NCBI GenBank assembly: GCA_028551475.1
Contig: CM052357.1
Coordinates: 14,989,931 to 15,053,930 of the forward strand
Direction of reading: 5' to 3'
Source of the DNA: Casuarina equisetifolia
Taxonomy: Eukaryota; Streptophyta; Magnoliopsida; Fagales; Casuarinaceae
DNA length: 64,000 nt
Part shown: one piece after another, positions 1 to 13,100 of the stretch
Layout: every line of letters begins with the position of its first letter
How positions within the stretch are numbered: position 1 is the stretch's first letter
The notes under the pieces: generated by a model
Database searches by the model: none
What the model was told of the DNA's origin: nothing
What the model saw: only the letters and a program-made list of their open reading frames with translations
Position numbers and translations under genes: made by a program

Positions 1-2900
1 TTGTAACATTTAACATATTCATCTATCTTGTATTTAATTTTGTATACTTATTTGCAACCAATGAGCTTAAGATGAAAAGGCATGGGCGTGATCTCCTAAG
101 TGTGATTCTTTATAAGAGCATAGAGCTTAGCCTTCATAGCTTGTTGCCAACATGGTCTTCATCATCCTTATGATTAAAAAAAAAAAAAGGTTCATATTCC
201 TCATAAATGCAATAATACAGATGTTTTCAAGTGAAAGCCTAATAATATTAACATATAAGGAAATAGGATAATAGGTACATAAGGAATTTGAGATAGATTA
301 AATAGTCCATAGTCTAAGTAGGAGGTTGAATGGTGCACCCAAAGTGTTAAAGAGGTACAAATGGAGTTTTTATTGGTACAATAGCATGCAACTCATTAAT
401 GTCGGTGGGAGGAAGACCCTTAAGTGGAGGCACCTCAACTAATAAGTACTAAATGTCAACAGTAAACCCATTCAATAGAGGATCAATAGTAGTCACAACT
501 AACGAAGAGCCAATAGCAAGCTATCATAACAATAGGTTCCAATGATGGTGATTAATCCTCAAATAGAAAGGGTTAAGAACTATCTAGGTAACTTGGTTGT
601 AAAGGCTAAGACAACTTACTCTAGAAGAAAAAAGCATCGTCATGAAACATAGCATCTTGACTAACAAATAAATGCTCAATGGATGGATAAAAAATTTTGT
701 AGCTCAAAAGGACATCCCAAGTGGTGTGAAAAACACCTTTTTCCCTAAGGGTCCATAATGATAATATAGTAGAGGCATCTAAAAACACAAAAATGATAAA
801 TGTCTAAAGTCTTACTAAAAAGTAACTCTAAGGGAGCTTATCCATCAAGAATTCAAGTTGACATCCAATTAATTAGGTAAACTTTAATGACCACACAATC
901 ATCCTAAAAAATTTCAAGAATAAAAGCATAATGTTTTAAAGCTCGGGCAATCTCCAAGAGGTGATAATGCTTGCACACTACAACCCAATTTTATATCGGA
1001 GTGGAAGAGTAGGAATTCTTGTAAAGAATCCCATAGGTGGAGAAAAAAGATGAAAACTCATGGTTGAAAAAATCACACACATTTTTTATCCAAACACACT
1101 AAGTGGTTATATGAAACTAATTATGAACCAAGGCCTAAAAACATGTGAGGTGTGAAAGAACTTGGATTTAGACTATATAAGAAAGACCTAAGTGTCACAC
1201 AAGTAATAATTGGCAATAGCAAGAAAAAAAAATGACACCCATCATGATGTGGTGGTATAATCCCTATATATTGATATGGTTGAGAGAAAAATGTATAATG
1301 GCATGCAATGTACTAAACAGAAAATGGTTATGTGATTGTTTAACTAAAGAGCCTATATGACAGTTAGGATAAGAAAAAGAAGCATTATGACTAAATCGTT
1401 GATGAAAAATAAAAATACTATTATTATACTAGTAATACAAAGGGAGCTCTTATTCATATGATAGCAAAAGGATAAATTGAATACCACATAAGCCCATCTA
1501 TTTGCTAGTTGAAAGGGCCTAGAAAAAATAAAGGTCAAAATGTCAAAAGATGTGATAATGCTCGTCTACACAACTTTAGAGACAAAAATGAGGTTAAAAT
1601 GGAATTTAGGAACATAGAGTACATTTTGCAAAGTAATCGATGACCTAGGTTTAAATTATTGATTTTAGTAACAAAGGTGACATTTCCATTTGGAAAACAT
1701 ACTAACAATGATGAATGGTACCAATTGTGAACATTAGAAAAGAAAAGGGTTCATCACATATGATTTAGTCACTAGCTCCTAAATCAATTATTCATGCATT
1801 AGTTGCAAATAAAGTTCATTAAACAAAAAGATGTACCTATGAATCTTGCTAATTTATCTTATATGCCAGTTTAACTTAGGGCTTACATGATTCACTAGTC
1901 ATTGTTGATGGGCTAAATTGATTTCCTACCAAACTAGGCACTTGTTAGGCTAAAACATCCTTGTCTTTCTTGTCCTCATCCTCTTGGTTTACCATAAAAC
2001 TTCCAATAGGTTTCTTTAGTGTGATAAGTATATTTACAATAATTGCAAAGTTTGTGTTTAGAATTATTCTTTAAAGAACTTTGTCCATATAAATGTTTTA
2101 CTAATGTGGTAGAATCTAAGTCATGCGATGGTTGAAAAACATGTGCAATCATGGCTTGATAATAGTCATTAGATTCAAGCACATGTAGGATAAAAAAAAA
2201 ATGTCATGAGTTAAGATCGTGGCCTTTCATTGAAGGTATAAAAATATTATTTTCTCCTTTAGTCATATGCCACAATGATTGTCTAGGCTAATTGTTACCA
2301 CTTATCCTTGTCTAAGTTGCAAATGCTTTATGTGTAAGGGTAGCCTAAGCTAATGAAACTAACTATTGTCTCTCTTCTTGGATGAAAAGCCAATAAATCT
2401 AGCCAAGTGAGGGGATGGCATCCATGGCAAGAATCTACCTCAAATAATGTACTCATTATCAAAGAAAATGAGTGATTCTTTCTTATTCTTTACTGGCCCA
2501 AAATTGCCAAAAGATATGTTCTTGGCTATCTAGCTTCTCCTTGGTCATGTTCAACTCATTCCATAAGGCCAATAACTAGTTTAAACATATGACAACCATA
2601 AGGTTGCCTCACTTTATCTCCTTCATTGCCTAGTTGATGGAGAAAATTTTAGCAAGGTCAACCTTGTTGTCGCCTTAGCGTTTTTTATGCTTGACAACAT
2701 CTTTAGTGTCTTTAATGGTGACATCTTTTTTCATACACTTTCCAATCTAGGTATGTACAAGCTAATTACATTCTTTCCACAAATGTGCAAGCCCATATGT
2801 CACTAGGAAAATGCAGTATTCAATCAAGGAAACAATCCTTGTCTTTGATGACAAGCACTTGCTTGAATATCCTAGCTCAAACAAAGTTAAAGGTTTTTAA
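1..2900 (-). mobile_element. Copia-type LTR retrotransposon relic, cut by the window edge
   Basis: The minus strand at 1976-2182 reads as a plant Copia gag zinc-knuckle zone (CxYC spacing, then HTKET and WKFYGKP, a signature of these gags). At the far left (1-180) the minus strand matches the start of a Copia reverse-transcriptase zone and is visibly similar to 5265-5440 in the neighbouring relic. The order gag then RT with falling coordinates fits one minus-strand element whose 3' half lies outside the window. It is old and heavily broken, with many interruptions and no long open frame. No LTR end could be fixed; the right limit is approximate. Confidence 0.55.
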
Positions 2901-3489
2901 AAGTGACATTATACATTGCATCGCTAGGCTATTGGTGCTAATGATGGTGGCAAAGTAAGGAAAGAAACTTGGGTTCATTTTCAAGTAGGGATTTACCCTT
3001 TGGCTCAACTAACCAAGTTGAATCCTATGTTCAGCTCATGGCCCTAAAAAAGTGAGGTTCAGTTCGTTATCTAACTCAAATAATGTTCCCAAGTAAATAA
3101 AGTGGTTCACTTCTATGAGGGCTCAATCCATCTGGGCTTACTTGAACATGCTTGGACTAGGCTAGGCATAAATTTCTCTTTGCTTGGGCCAGACAAGCCT
3201 AAAAGAATGGGTTAGGCCAAATTTGATTGGACTAGTTTGGATAACATTAGGCTTAAGCTCACAAATGAGTCAAGAATTTTTTTTCAAAAAATGGTGTGCC
3301 TATATTCTAATCCTTGATAGATGATCTTATTATTTTTGGCATGGCAAAGTTTTGTTTGGCTTTTTTTTTTTTGTTGAATGGTTGTTGATTTCCACATTGA
3401 GTGCTAACATTGGCTTGTAAATGAAAAATTCACAATAGCAAGGCTAAAAAAAAAATTACAACAAGAAGCAATCAAAACATGTTTGCAGA

Positions 3490-5640
3490 AGTTAGATTAA
3501 AAAAAAAAACATTGATGTCATGTCATGATGTAATAAACTAAAGAAAACATGAATATCAATGAGTTTGAGAATTAATTCTATTGAATCTAGAGTACTTAAT
3601 ACATACAATTGTGCATCTATATATACAAGAATGCTATACAAGGAATGTCCAATTATATATAAGGACAACATAACAATGGAACCTATTTTGTATATGCACA
3701 GTAAATGCAAATCTTCCTTTAACACTTACTCTCCAACCAAATATTTGAATAAATTAAATACTTTGAGCTTGGAGAATAAATGTCAATGTTGTTTACTACA
3801 AAGAAACTTGGTAAACATATTTGCATGTTGTTTCTTGGTAGAAATGTGACGTGTTATAACTTCTTTCTCACATAATGATAGTTAACTTCAATATATTTTG
3901 TTCTCTCATAAAAAATTGGGTTTACTACCATTTTCTCTATTGTCTTGTTATCACAAAATAGTAATGTAGATTGTTATAGATAAAGACCAAAATCTCAAAG
4001 TAATTCTAAGATCTATATTATCTCACATGTAATAATCTACATCACTCAATACTTGGCTTCTACAAATGAAAGAGAGACCATTGGTTGCTTTTTTTACCTC
4101 TAAAATATTAAGGAATTTCCAAGCATTATACCAAAATCCATAATTGATCTTTTTGTGATAGGACAAGTATTATGATTGGAATTACAATAAGCTCTCAACT
4201 CTAGTTTTGACAAAGGTAGGAACATAGGACTAAGACCTAGATAACTCTTAATATACCTTATTACCTTTATAGTCATCTCCATGTGTAACTACTTTGGGAT
4301 ATGCATAAACTAACTAAGAAGCTATACAAGGAACATGATATTAGGTTTGGTAAGTGTCAAATAAATTAATCTACCAACTAGCCTTTGATAAGTTAAGGGA
4401 TCACTAACATCATGCTCAATGCTTATAAACTTCTTGTTTTACTCTAGAAGAATCAATGAAGGCTTAGATTAAATAATTCCATTTCTGAAATGAGCTTCAA
4501 GGTGTACTTATGTTAATTGAGAAAGAATCCTTTTAGAGAACATGCAATCTTAATTCTAAGGAAGAAATTGGATTGTTCAAGATACTTCGTAAAAAATTGT
4601 GAAATGGAAATAGTCTTTTATGTCTAAGATGACCACTTGACTATTTTATATGATAAGAACATCATTAACATATATAAAGTAAAGCAACTAAAGAATTACC
4701 CTCAATTTTAGTGAAAATAGGGTAATTATGTCAAGATTGGCAAAATGCATATGTGGTGAAGGAGGTCATGAATTTGTCATTCTATTAATGAGAGACTTGT
4801 TTCAATTCATATAAGGATTTTTACAATTGACAAACTTAACCCTCCATTTGATCGCAAAATCTAAGGGAAAACTCTATGTAAACTTCTTTAGAGTGGTTGC
4901 TATGAAGGAATTAAATTTTGAACATCAGTTTGGAAAAGAAACTAATGATGAACCACAACAATAGTAATCAATAAGTAAATAGTAACATGCTTCACATTGA
5001 GAGAAAATGTTTCCTAGTAATCATCTCCTTTTTACTTGCAAGCTAGGGCAATGTAAAAAAAGGTTAGGCACCATACCCTACCTTATGTATCTTTTAAACA
5101 AGTTTGATTATTTGATCAACTATACTATAATATCAACGTTAAGGGTATAACCCCTTTCACACACCCCTCTTTAAAAAAAAAAAAAAAAAAACTTTCCTTT
5201 TGATTATATCCTTTAGTTATCAAATGGGTCTTATATCTCTTGATAGAACCATCAATATAATACTTCACTTCATATACTCACTTACAATTAATAAGACATT
5301 GACTAGGAGGCAAAAAGGCCATGTCCTAAGTGTAATTGGCCTTAAGGGCAACAAGCTTACTATCCATGGCATTAACCTAATGAGGGTACTTGAGAGCTTT
5401 TTGGAAAGTATAGGATCTGCAAATGACATATATGGAAGTAATAAAGTACTGGTAGCAAGGGTGACGTTGATCAAGAGGAAAAATAGCCTACTAAAAAATG
5501 ACATTATGACTTACAAAAAATTTTTTTTATGGCATGGTCATAAAGGGAGTAACCCTTTTGACTACTCATTCATATCCATCTCCTTCCTAGTCTATTACAT
5601 GATACCAAAGCTTAGGTTAGGCCTTTAATTTGGTTTCTTC
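3490..5640 (-). mobile_element. Copia-type retrotransposon relic (RT and RNase H part)
   Basis: The minus strand at 5200-5300 encodes the recognisable start of a Copia reverse transcriptase (CKWVY...DGSI.RYK pattern). The minus strand at 4100-4282 encodes the RNase H zone (AYC.S...CP.T.RS..., then G.SLI). Spacing and order fit one minus-strand element. Gag and integrase are not visible upstream, so only the 3' part of pol is present. It is a broken fossil with many interruptions. It is related to the relic at the left edge of the window, since the two share the RT-start segment. Confidence 0.55.
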
Positions 5641-6110
5641 CAAATGACCTCAATTGTGAAAATATCTATTCACATGTGATGCTTGTATTAACTTACACAT
5701 AAGAAAGAGTATTGAAGATATGTGTCCCACAATAGTTGTGAAATGATGGACACTTAGATTTATATTGGATGAGGTTATTCACCTATTGTCTTAAGATTTT
5801 GAGATAGATTCTCAAACTCTAAGGCATGATGAAAATAAAAGGAATGGAAAGTTTGGGGAAACGGAAATTATATATTACTTTCTTTTAGAACTTTTTACAT
5901 ACAAGGGGTGTTATTTACAATGCAAGAGCCAAGGAATAAAAGGAAAAGTATAATACAAAGAAGATTCCAATTCCCAAATATAATTTGATTCTAATAACTA
6001 ATTGACTGCATTTTAAGGAAAAGATCTCAAAATTAATATTGAATATGACTAGAAGACAACTAAGGAAATAATCAATCAAACTAAAGAAGCAACCGTATGT
6101 CCAACAAGAA
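5640..6110. other. AT-rich, LTR-like stretch beside the Copia relic
   Basis: No reading frame is supported. The DNA looks like non-coding LTR or leader sequence: it lies on the 5' side of the minus-strand RT relic and ends near CCAACA at about 6099-6104, a usual Copia terminal motif. I could not find a matching second copy in the window, so this is a guess from position and composition. Confidence 0.25.
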
Positions 6111-6740
6111 AATATGTTCGAGATTTGAAAATATGTTTTCTATTGCAATTATATCATAGCTGTCGTTTTGTATTCAACCACATAATGAAGGATAACTAAA
6201 GAGGCAAAGACCAAAAAAAGAAAAGAAAAAAGATAATAAAGAAAAGAAAAGCAACAAAATTCCCCAGTGAGTTGTGAAAGATGAAAAAAGTAGGCGATCT
6301 TACTTCTAGTTTTGATGCAGGAATGAAGGTGGGATGTAAGTGTTTTGTCATCCAACTCTGGAAGCACATGAGCTTACACCTACCACAAACCATCTTTTTG
6401 GTTGCATGTATACCTTTTTCAACTTTGGCAAAAGCCAGACTCACTAACTTTTGAATGGATCCCTCATTTTCAACCCTCTTTTTCGCGAGAAGAAAAAGGT
6501 GTCCACCATTTGTATGGACCGTCTTGTTTTTTCACTTTCGACATTGAATAGGAAACGGTTATACAGGCTGGTAGATGGATGCGTTCTACACCTTTTGGTC
6601 GATCCTCATCATACAGCAGACCCCAGCCTGCGGACACCACGCGGATAATGCGTACTACATGTCATTTTCGTTTTCTATCACCACAAGTCAAGCAAGTGTT
6701 TCAGTTGATTAATCTTCTCATGTCTGCCGCAGTCGGAGCG

Positions 6741-6742
<2 letters not shown>

Positions 6743-6777
<35 letters not shown>
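6743..6777. repeat. (GA)n microsatellite
   Basis: An uninterrupted GA dinucleotide run of about 17 units. Confidence 0.95.
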
Positions 6778-6778
<1 letters not shown>

Positions 6779-8070
6779 ATATGGATATGTAGTTGCATTT
6801 ATGCTGCTATGCTCTAACTACCATTAAAAACGTTAAGAAATATGAAATACCTATACGTAGAAGGAGAATGCCCAAACTAAAATATAACAATTACTGTTTT
6901 TCAACATGCTCTTTTGCCTTTCATTTGGAAATAACAAAGACTTCATATTTAAGTGATGAGACAATAGAGTAAAACTATGAGAACATTTGTCAAAAACATT
7001 ACTCATTCAACAGACCATATGGCATTAAATTATAAAGAAAGATGAACAAAGATGTACAGGTGCTGGAATATGAAGAAAGAGATGTTGATTGTTTACGAGG
7101 ATGTGGTCTGTTTATGCTGATTTTAATTAAAGCTAAAAAAGGATTTGGTAAAGTCTGTGAATGCTACGGGATTTCCCTCGTCAAAAAAGAGGCCGAAAGT
7201 GGAGGAGCAAAATATCTGGTGCTTCAAAAGGATCCACGTGGAAGAGAAGCAAGGCAGTTGTCTGGATGTGTCAAGTAATGTGCGGTGGAGAATGAAATCC
7301 ATCATCAACTCGTGGTGAGTTGTCCACAGTCGGTTGCGGGAGTACGCGTGGCGAGAGGATGACGGTCTCCTTGATAAGGGGCCAATCCAGTACGGTTGGG
7401 ACTGGACTAGATGTGAGGCTGCCTGCTGCCTGTCTGTGTCTCACGCGCACATCCTTGTCACGTGCTTTGCCCTTCCTAGCGCGGCACCGCCCCGCCCCAA
7501 TCAGAGAGACAGAGAGAGAGAATTTCTCACGTTGGCTTGCTTGCCCCTTTTTATCTTATTTATATAGAAAATTGCACGTAATAAAAGAAGAATTAAAAAA
7601 AATATATATCTTGTAGGAAAAAATTCAAGTTTTCAATTAGAAGATATCTTTTGCTATAATTTTCAATTAGAAGATCATAAAATGTATTTTGGCATCTCCT
7701 CTAAAGACAATTTTGGACTTCAAAATCTCCGATAAATGCTTGGGGCTAATCTTGTAAATGTGTACTTTTGTGTTTAAATAAGATAATTATTAAGACGCCA
7801 CATGGCATGTTTTGGTGGACGGATGGCGACTAACCATCCTCCGGATTGACAACTCCTTATCATCAGGAACCACAAAAATTATCTCTATTTCTTCAGCGTC
7901 ACCGTCAACTTCAAAATCAAGTGCGAGACCACTTTTCCATATCATGCGCACTACCCTACGTTGCAACTTCACAGCACCCCCCACCCCCCTTCTTTTTGAT
8001 GAAATCATTTCATTGTGCTGTTCCATGTCTAAACACGTGGAACTTTGGCCGCAGCATTAGACACCATCTC

Positions 8071-8105
8071 TGATCTGATCTGATCTGATCTGATCTGATC
8101 TGATC
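8071..8105. repeat. (TGATC)7 pentanucleotide array
   Basis: Seven perfect TGATC units. Each unit junction holds GATC, so the array can pair partly with itself. Confidence 0.95.
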
Positions 8106-8489
8106 AACATACTTCTTATTTAAAAGTCACAAGACTCTGAAAAAATGGACAACATGAAGAGATATTTTCAAATTAGAGTACCGGAACCCACCATGCTCTG
8201 TAATGGAACACCTGACGCTGGTGAGTGACCGAAAGCAAGCAAGCAAGCAAGAAGGTTGGGATTTGGGATCCAATTGTTAGCGATCATTTGAGTGAGACCA
8301 ACCGAATCTGTCAATAATTCTAAAAATAAGTAAAGGATTCCGTTGCAAAGCAAGCCTTACATGTGGGAATCATCCATTTGATCTCTGTCTTGGTTGGAAC
8401 ATGTATAACACAATCAATTGTAGTGGTATTTGCATAACAACAACATAGAGGACAAGAAAAAGGTAATGAGTGGGAGCTCCACCACAAAC

Positions 8490-8512
8490 ACACACAAACA
8501 CACACAAACACA
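8490..8512. repeat. CA-rich short tandem repeat
   Basis: Three copies of an 8-base unit of the form ACACACAA in tandem. Confidence 0.8.
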
Positions 8513-9495
8513 CAATGCTTTTCCAAAATATGCCTAAAGTACGGTACCTCTACACTCTCTTTCTTTTTTTTGTTTGTCATTTTTTCTCCACCATTCTTTG
8601 CATTATCATAAACATCCATGCATTTTAATTGCTAATTTGAATTCTAATGTGAAATTTATGAGTTTTTCATATCACTTCAATTAAGCATCTTATTTTTCCA
8701 TTGTAAGATCATCATAACATTGCCATTACAAAATTATTTACTAGCATGAAATATCATCATCTCTAACCTTTGTCTAGGAAAAAGGATTGGGTTATCAAAC
8801 ATCACCATCCTCGAAATACATACGCATGTCCATCCTAATCTTTTGAATGAATATTTATACAACCATAGTATTATAATTTGAAAGATGAAAATGGAATAAG
8901 AATTGAATAGGAGAAAAAAAAATGATGACGATAACAATTGTCTCATGATGATGATAAGAAAATTAATTTGTACGTCATATATCTTCGTTATCCTCCAAAA
9001 AAACAATCACTACTTGATGTGTACAGTAGTCGGACAAGGGAGAGAGAGAGAGAAACATACATAAGTTAAAAGAAAACTCCAAAATCTGTAGTTCCCTGTT
9101 GAAAGGGTAATCGGAGATCAAAGCAAGGCCTCATGTTTTTGGACATCAAGGCCCTCGCAAATAGCAAACAAAGTTCATAACTTGTCTAGCAGTGAGCTAC
9201 TTGATTACGAGGCACATCAGCCACTCTAATAACTTTAAAAACCATAAATGTCAAAAGTATGCAAGAAAACACAAAAAGCCAAAAAATTGCATGGAAAATA
9301 GGAACAAGAAAAGTCCGAACACGTGTACGGCAAGAATGGCTGGACTCGCTGAATTTGAAATGCCGTTTTCATCACCCATCATCCTTAATGCCTTTCGTTC
9401 TTTGGTCAGACAAGTTAGTTCCTCATGCACGCCTTCAACTTGTTGAGAACAACGAGGGCGTTTTGGTAACTTGACCCGTTGCCTCTTAATTGCTC

Positions 9496-9503
9496 TTTAT
9501 AAA
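9496..9503 (+). promoter_or_regulatory. TATA box of the ABCG22-like gene
   Basis: The motif TTTATAAA lies about 30 bases before the pyrimidine-rich leader that begins near 9530, and about 115 bases before the first splice donor. The position fits a plant core promoter. The transcription start itself is inferred. Confidence 0.55.
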
Positions 9504-9529
9504 GAAGTGGAGGCAGCAAGCGGTGTTGT

Positions 9530-9615
9530 AGTCCGTCCGTCCTTTCAGAAACAGCTTTCTTCACAAGGTCGTCTTCTTCTTCTACTCCCAGCCATTCCAT
9601 TTTTATTCACGCAAG
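9530..9615 (+). other. 5'UTR exon of the ABCG22-like gene
   Basis: A CT-rich leader without any ATG ends at a good splice donor (GCAAG|GTATG, donor at 9616). The matching acceptor is at 10177-10178, leaving a 563-bp intron in the 5'UTR. Introns of this kind often raise expression in plants. The 5' boundary is a guess from the TATA box. Confidence 0.5.
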
Positions 9616-10199
9616 GTATGCTTTTTAAGAACCTGTAAATTATATCATGGCACTTTAAAGTCATCCTCTTCGATTGTTTTTGATAGATCTCCTTTATCAA
9701 GATGATCGGCCCTTTGTCTCACTCCCTCCGTAGTCGTGTGTTGTAGGGAGATTTCCAAAGGGAGGAGATGTTTGGTTTCTGCTCAAGAACCACGCCCTTC
9801 TGCTTTCTCTTTGGTCTTCTTCAACTCTTTCTTCCAACCTATAATGAGATTCTATTATCTACATATTATTATCCCATTATTAAGGTAGTTCATACCGTTA
9901 TGGTGTAGGTTAACTGTAGTTTAGTGTAATATTTTTGTGACTCTTGTTATGAATAATGGATAGTTTTGGCACATCATTGCAAAAGGAAGACAACTTTCTG
10001 ATCACACACGTGCTTTTCCGGTTTGATCCGGCAGCATTCCGAGTCTTCTGAAATTTCATTCCCGGACTCAGTTGTGAAATGTTACATGAATGATGGGAAG
10101 CATCTGTGGGTTGGTATGGAATTGAAAACTTAACTGAACCTGTTATTTTGTGGGTGTTTGCTTTGTTTCCACAATAAGTGGTGGTTGAACACGAAGAAA

Positions 10200-13100
10200 A
10201 TGGAGAAAACGAATACATCCGCGTTGGCAAGGGCAAAGTCTGATCAATCGGTGGTGGAGACGGTGGTGGCGGCGTTGAAGTCACCGACGGGAAACGAGAC
10301 GGTGGGAACTGCGGCGGAGAGCAGTGCAACGCTGTCGAGGAAGTCTAGCAAGCAGATGATGGGGGCATCACCAGTGCGCACTAGCGGCAGCAGCAAAAAC
10401 ACACACATTAGGAAGTCTAGGAGCGCCCAAATGAAGTTCGATTTGGATGAAGTGTGCAGTGGTGCGGCCCTGAGCCGAGCCTCCAGTGCCAGTTTGGGCT
10501 TCTCATTCTCCTTCACCGGCTTCGCCATGCCTCCCGATGAAATAGCCGACTCGAAGCCATTTAGTGACGATGACATCCGTAAGTTGTTGTGCATTTCTTA
10601 CTTACTAACCCCTCAAAATCTAGTGGCCTTGCGTCGCTCAGCACTGCTACAGAACCTCATTTGGTGTTTGCACACATCACTCTTCACATCAATGTTATCT
10701 TCCTTGTTCGTTCATAAAATCAGGCTTATTTTTCGCATTAACGTCTCCGAAACGGGAGCAACTTCAGTTATTTTCAATATATGTTACACAAGAAACTAGG
10801 AAATGAATTCATGTATTTCCAAGAAAGTTTTGATAAAATGGTGTTGGGGATGGATGGATGGATGGAAGAGAGGGGGAGGAATGTGCTTTGGTCATTCAAG
10901 CTTTGGGGGACAAGTTCGGTAGAGAGGGGTAGAGGGGGGGTCAAGAAGTGTGAAGCCCACCAGCAAAATGATTGATGTGAGTGTGAGATACAGAGATAGT
11001 GAGATAGTGAGATAGTGGGATAGTGGGATAGTGGGATAGCGAAAAATAATAAAATAAAAGTAGAGTTTGCTAACTTTTGATTTTAGGCCACTGAATGAAC
11101 GAAAACTGCCAGTTGCTATGACTTCAAAAAGGTTCATAGCGACTAGGGAAATGTGATGCCGGTGAGGAATGGGCCCCACTTTGTCCAAAAGGCAACACTT
11201 GGGAAGCTTTGGGGCCATTGTTCTCCCATTTAATCATCCGATGGAAAAGCAACCACACACAGCTTGGGAGCAAATGTAAAGAGAAAATCCCTGAAATAAT
11301 CACAGCTTGTCCTATCTTCCTTCTTCCTTTTTGGGCCAGAGCAGAGAGAAAAGAAAGATAAAAAAGACTCAGTTTGGTGGAACGTTTTGCTGTCAAGATC
11401 GCACTTTCGTAGGTTGATTTTAAACCAAACTCTCCCTCCACTGCCTATTCTTTTCTTCACGAACACATGCCCTTTTTTCCTTTTTCTTTTTTCTTTTTGT
11501 CGCGTTTAGTTGATTACCTACCACAACATATACCTACCATCCATCCCCCTTCACTCATTCTTCACAGTTTTTCTTTCTTTTTCTAGGCAACTATTTAACG
11601 GGATTTTTTTTTTTAATTCCAATCTTTTCTTTATCTATTTTTAAGCACAGCTTTTGAATTTACTCATATTTTTTAACACTGCGTAGATGCGTCTTTGTTT
11701 CTGCGATCCAAAAATATGAATTTTAGTCATAAGTGGGACCCAATACACCCCAGCCTTGTCCTTTCATCCTAACACTGATTGAAGGAGACAATTGGGCCCC
11801 AGGTAACTGAATCGGACCACCGACGGCATAGCCAGACCCTCGGGTCTGCCGACCTCTTTGAGTTGGACGACCAACGGCTACCTAAATCTGACCTTCGGAA
11901 GGTGGTTGCCGTAGCACTGTCTATGTTAAAATTGATTCATTGCCTAAAATCAAGGAGAGTTAGCAAAGACCTTTTTTTATTTTATTTTATTTTATTTTAT
12001 TTAAATTAAAAAATATTTTAGTATAATCTTTTATCACACAATAATCTTAAATGACTAAATACAATTAAAACTTATGTTCAGCGGAACATTACAGATTTAC
12101 TAGCATGAACAGTAAGCAAATGAATTTCCTGGCATGAACCTTCTGATTCTATACTTGCAGCTGAAGATCTTGAAGCTGGGACACAGAAGCCGAAGTTTCA
12201 GGCAGAACCAACGTTGCCAATTTATCTCAAGGTAACAGTTGTAGGCTGCTGCTAAGCACGTTCTCTCCTTCACCCCTCTCTCCCCTGCTACTGCACGTAC
12301 CGGTGTTCAAGCCTGTGCTCGTTAATATATGCATGGATTGATGTTATACTATGTATTTGGACAGGCCAGGATGGAGAATGATTTAGCATCAACGCGACCC
12401 ATAGAACATGGCTAGCAAAATAGCATGGTCAGGTTCAGTCTTGTACAGAGTTTCATCCTATATGATATTTGTGTACAAGACTTTCCCTTCTCTCCAACCA
12501 AAAAAAAAAATGTAGTGGAGTTTATGTCTTTGAATTAACGTCAATGCTAACTGGGTTTAGAACCAGAGGAACTAGCTCATTTTCCCAATGTAACCAACTA
12601 GTTCAGAATCCTGCATTGAGACTAGAACGAATTATTCTAGCAATCTGAGTCAGGCTTAAACTTTAAAACAAGAGAAATGCTAAGGAAAGAAGGGCGTAGA
12701 CGATCTGATAAAGTTTTCTCAGTACTGGTGTCTGAAGCCCGAACATGTTTTGAGTACTATAGAATGTATTATCATGTTTACTTTGTCATTGTGGAAATCG
12801 CAGTTCAAAGATGTGACGTACAAGATAATTCTCAAGGGAATGAGAACAACTGAGGAAAAGGATATCCTACATGGAATTACCGGTTCAGTCAATCCCGGGG
12901 AGGTTTTGGCATTGATGGGACCTTCAGGAAGTGGAAAGACGACACTCCTAAATCTGCTTGGCGGCAGGTTGACCCGGTCCAATGTTGGAGGGTCCATTAC
13001 ATACAACGACCGGCCATATTCGAAGTTTCTACAGAGCAGGTCAGAATCCAAAAACTGCATTCTAATTTCAATTGCGAAGTGCGAGCAGTAACCATGCCTT

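Larger units (their letters stand above)
6111..9490. other. Intergenic DNA upstream of the ABC transporter gene
   Basis: No gene is supported. The longest frames (for example 7042-7278 on the plus strand, 78 codons) resemble no known protein and have no splice or codon-bias support. The stretch 7300-7500 is richer in G and C than its surroundings, with CACGTG-type cores near 7236, 7457 and 8035 and a TATA-like TTATATAG near 7558. It could be an unrecognised promoter or an old repeat. Microsatellites in this stretch are listed separately. Confidence 0.5.

Noticed and set aside
5200-5628. 142-codon open frame on the plus strand
   Set aside because: It lies opposite the recognisable RT zone of a minus-strand Copia relic and resembles no protein itself.
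7042-7278. 78-codon frame as a small gene
   Set aside because: No known similarity, no codon bias, no splice or promoter support.
10158-10199. Earlier start for ABCG22
   Set aside because: The codon at 10158 is TTG, and the segment lies before the splice acceptor at 10177-10178, so it is intron.
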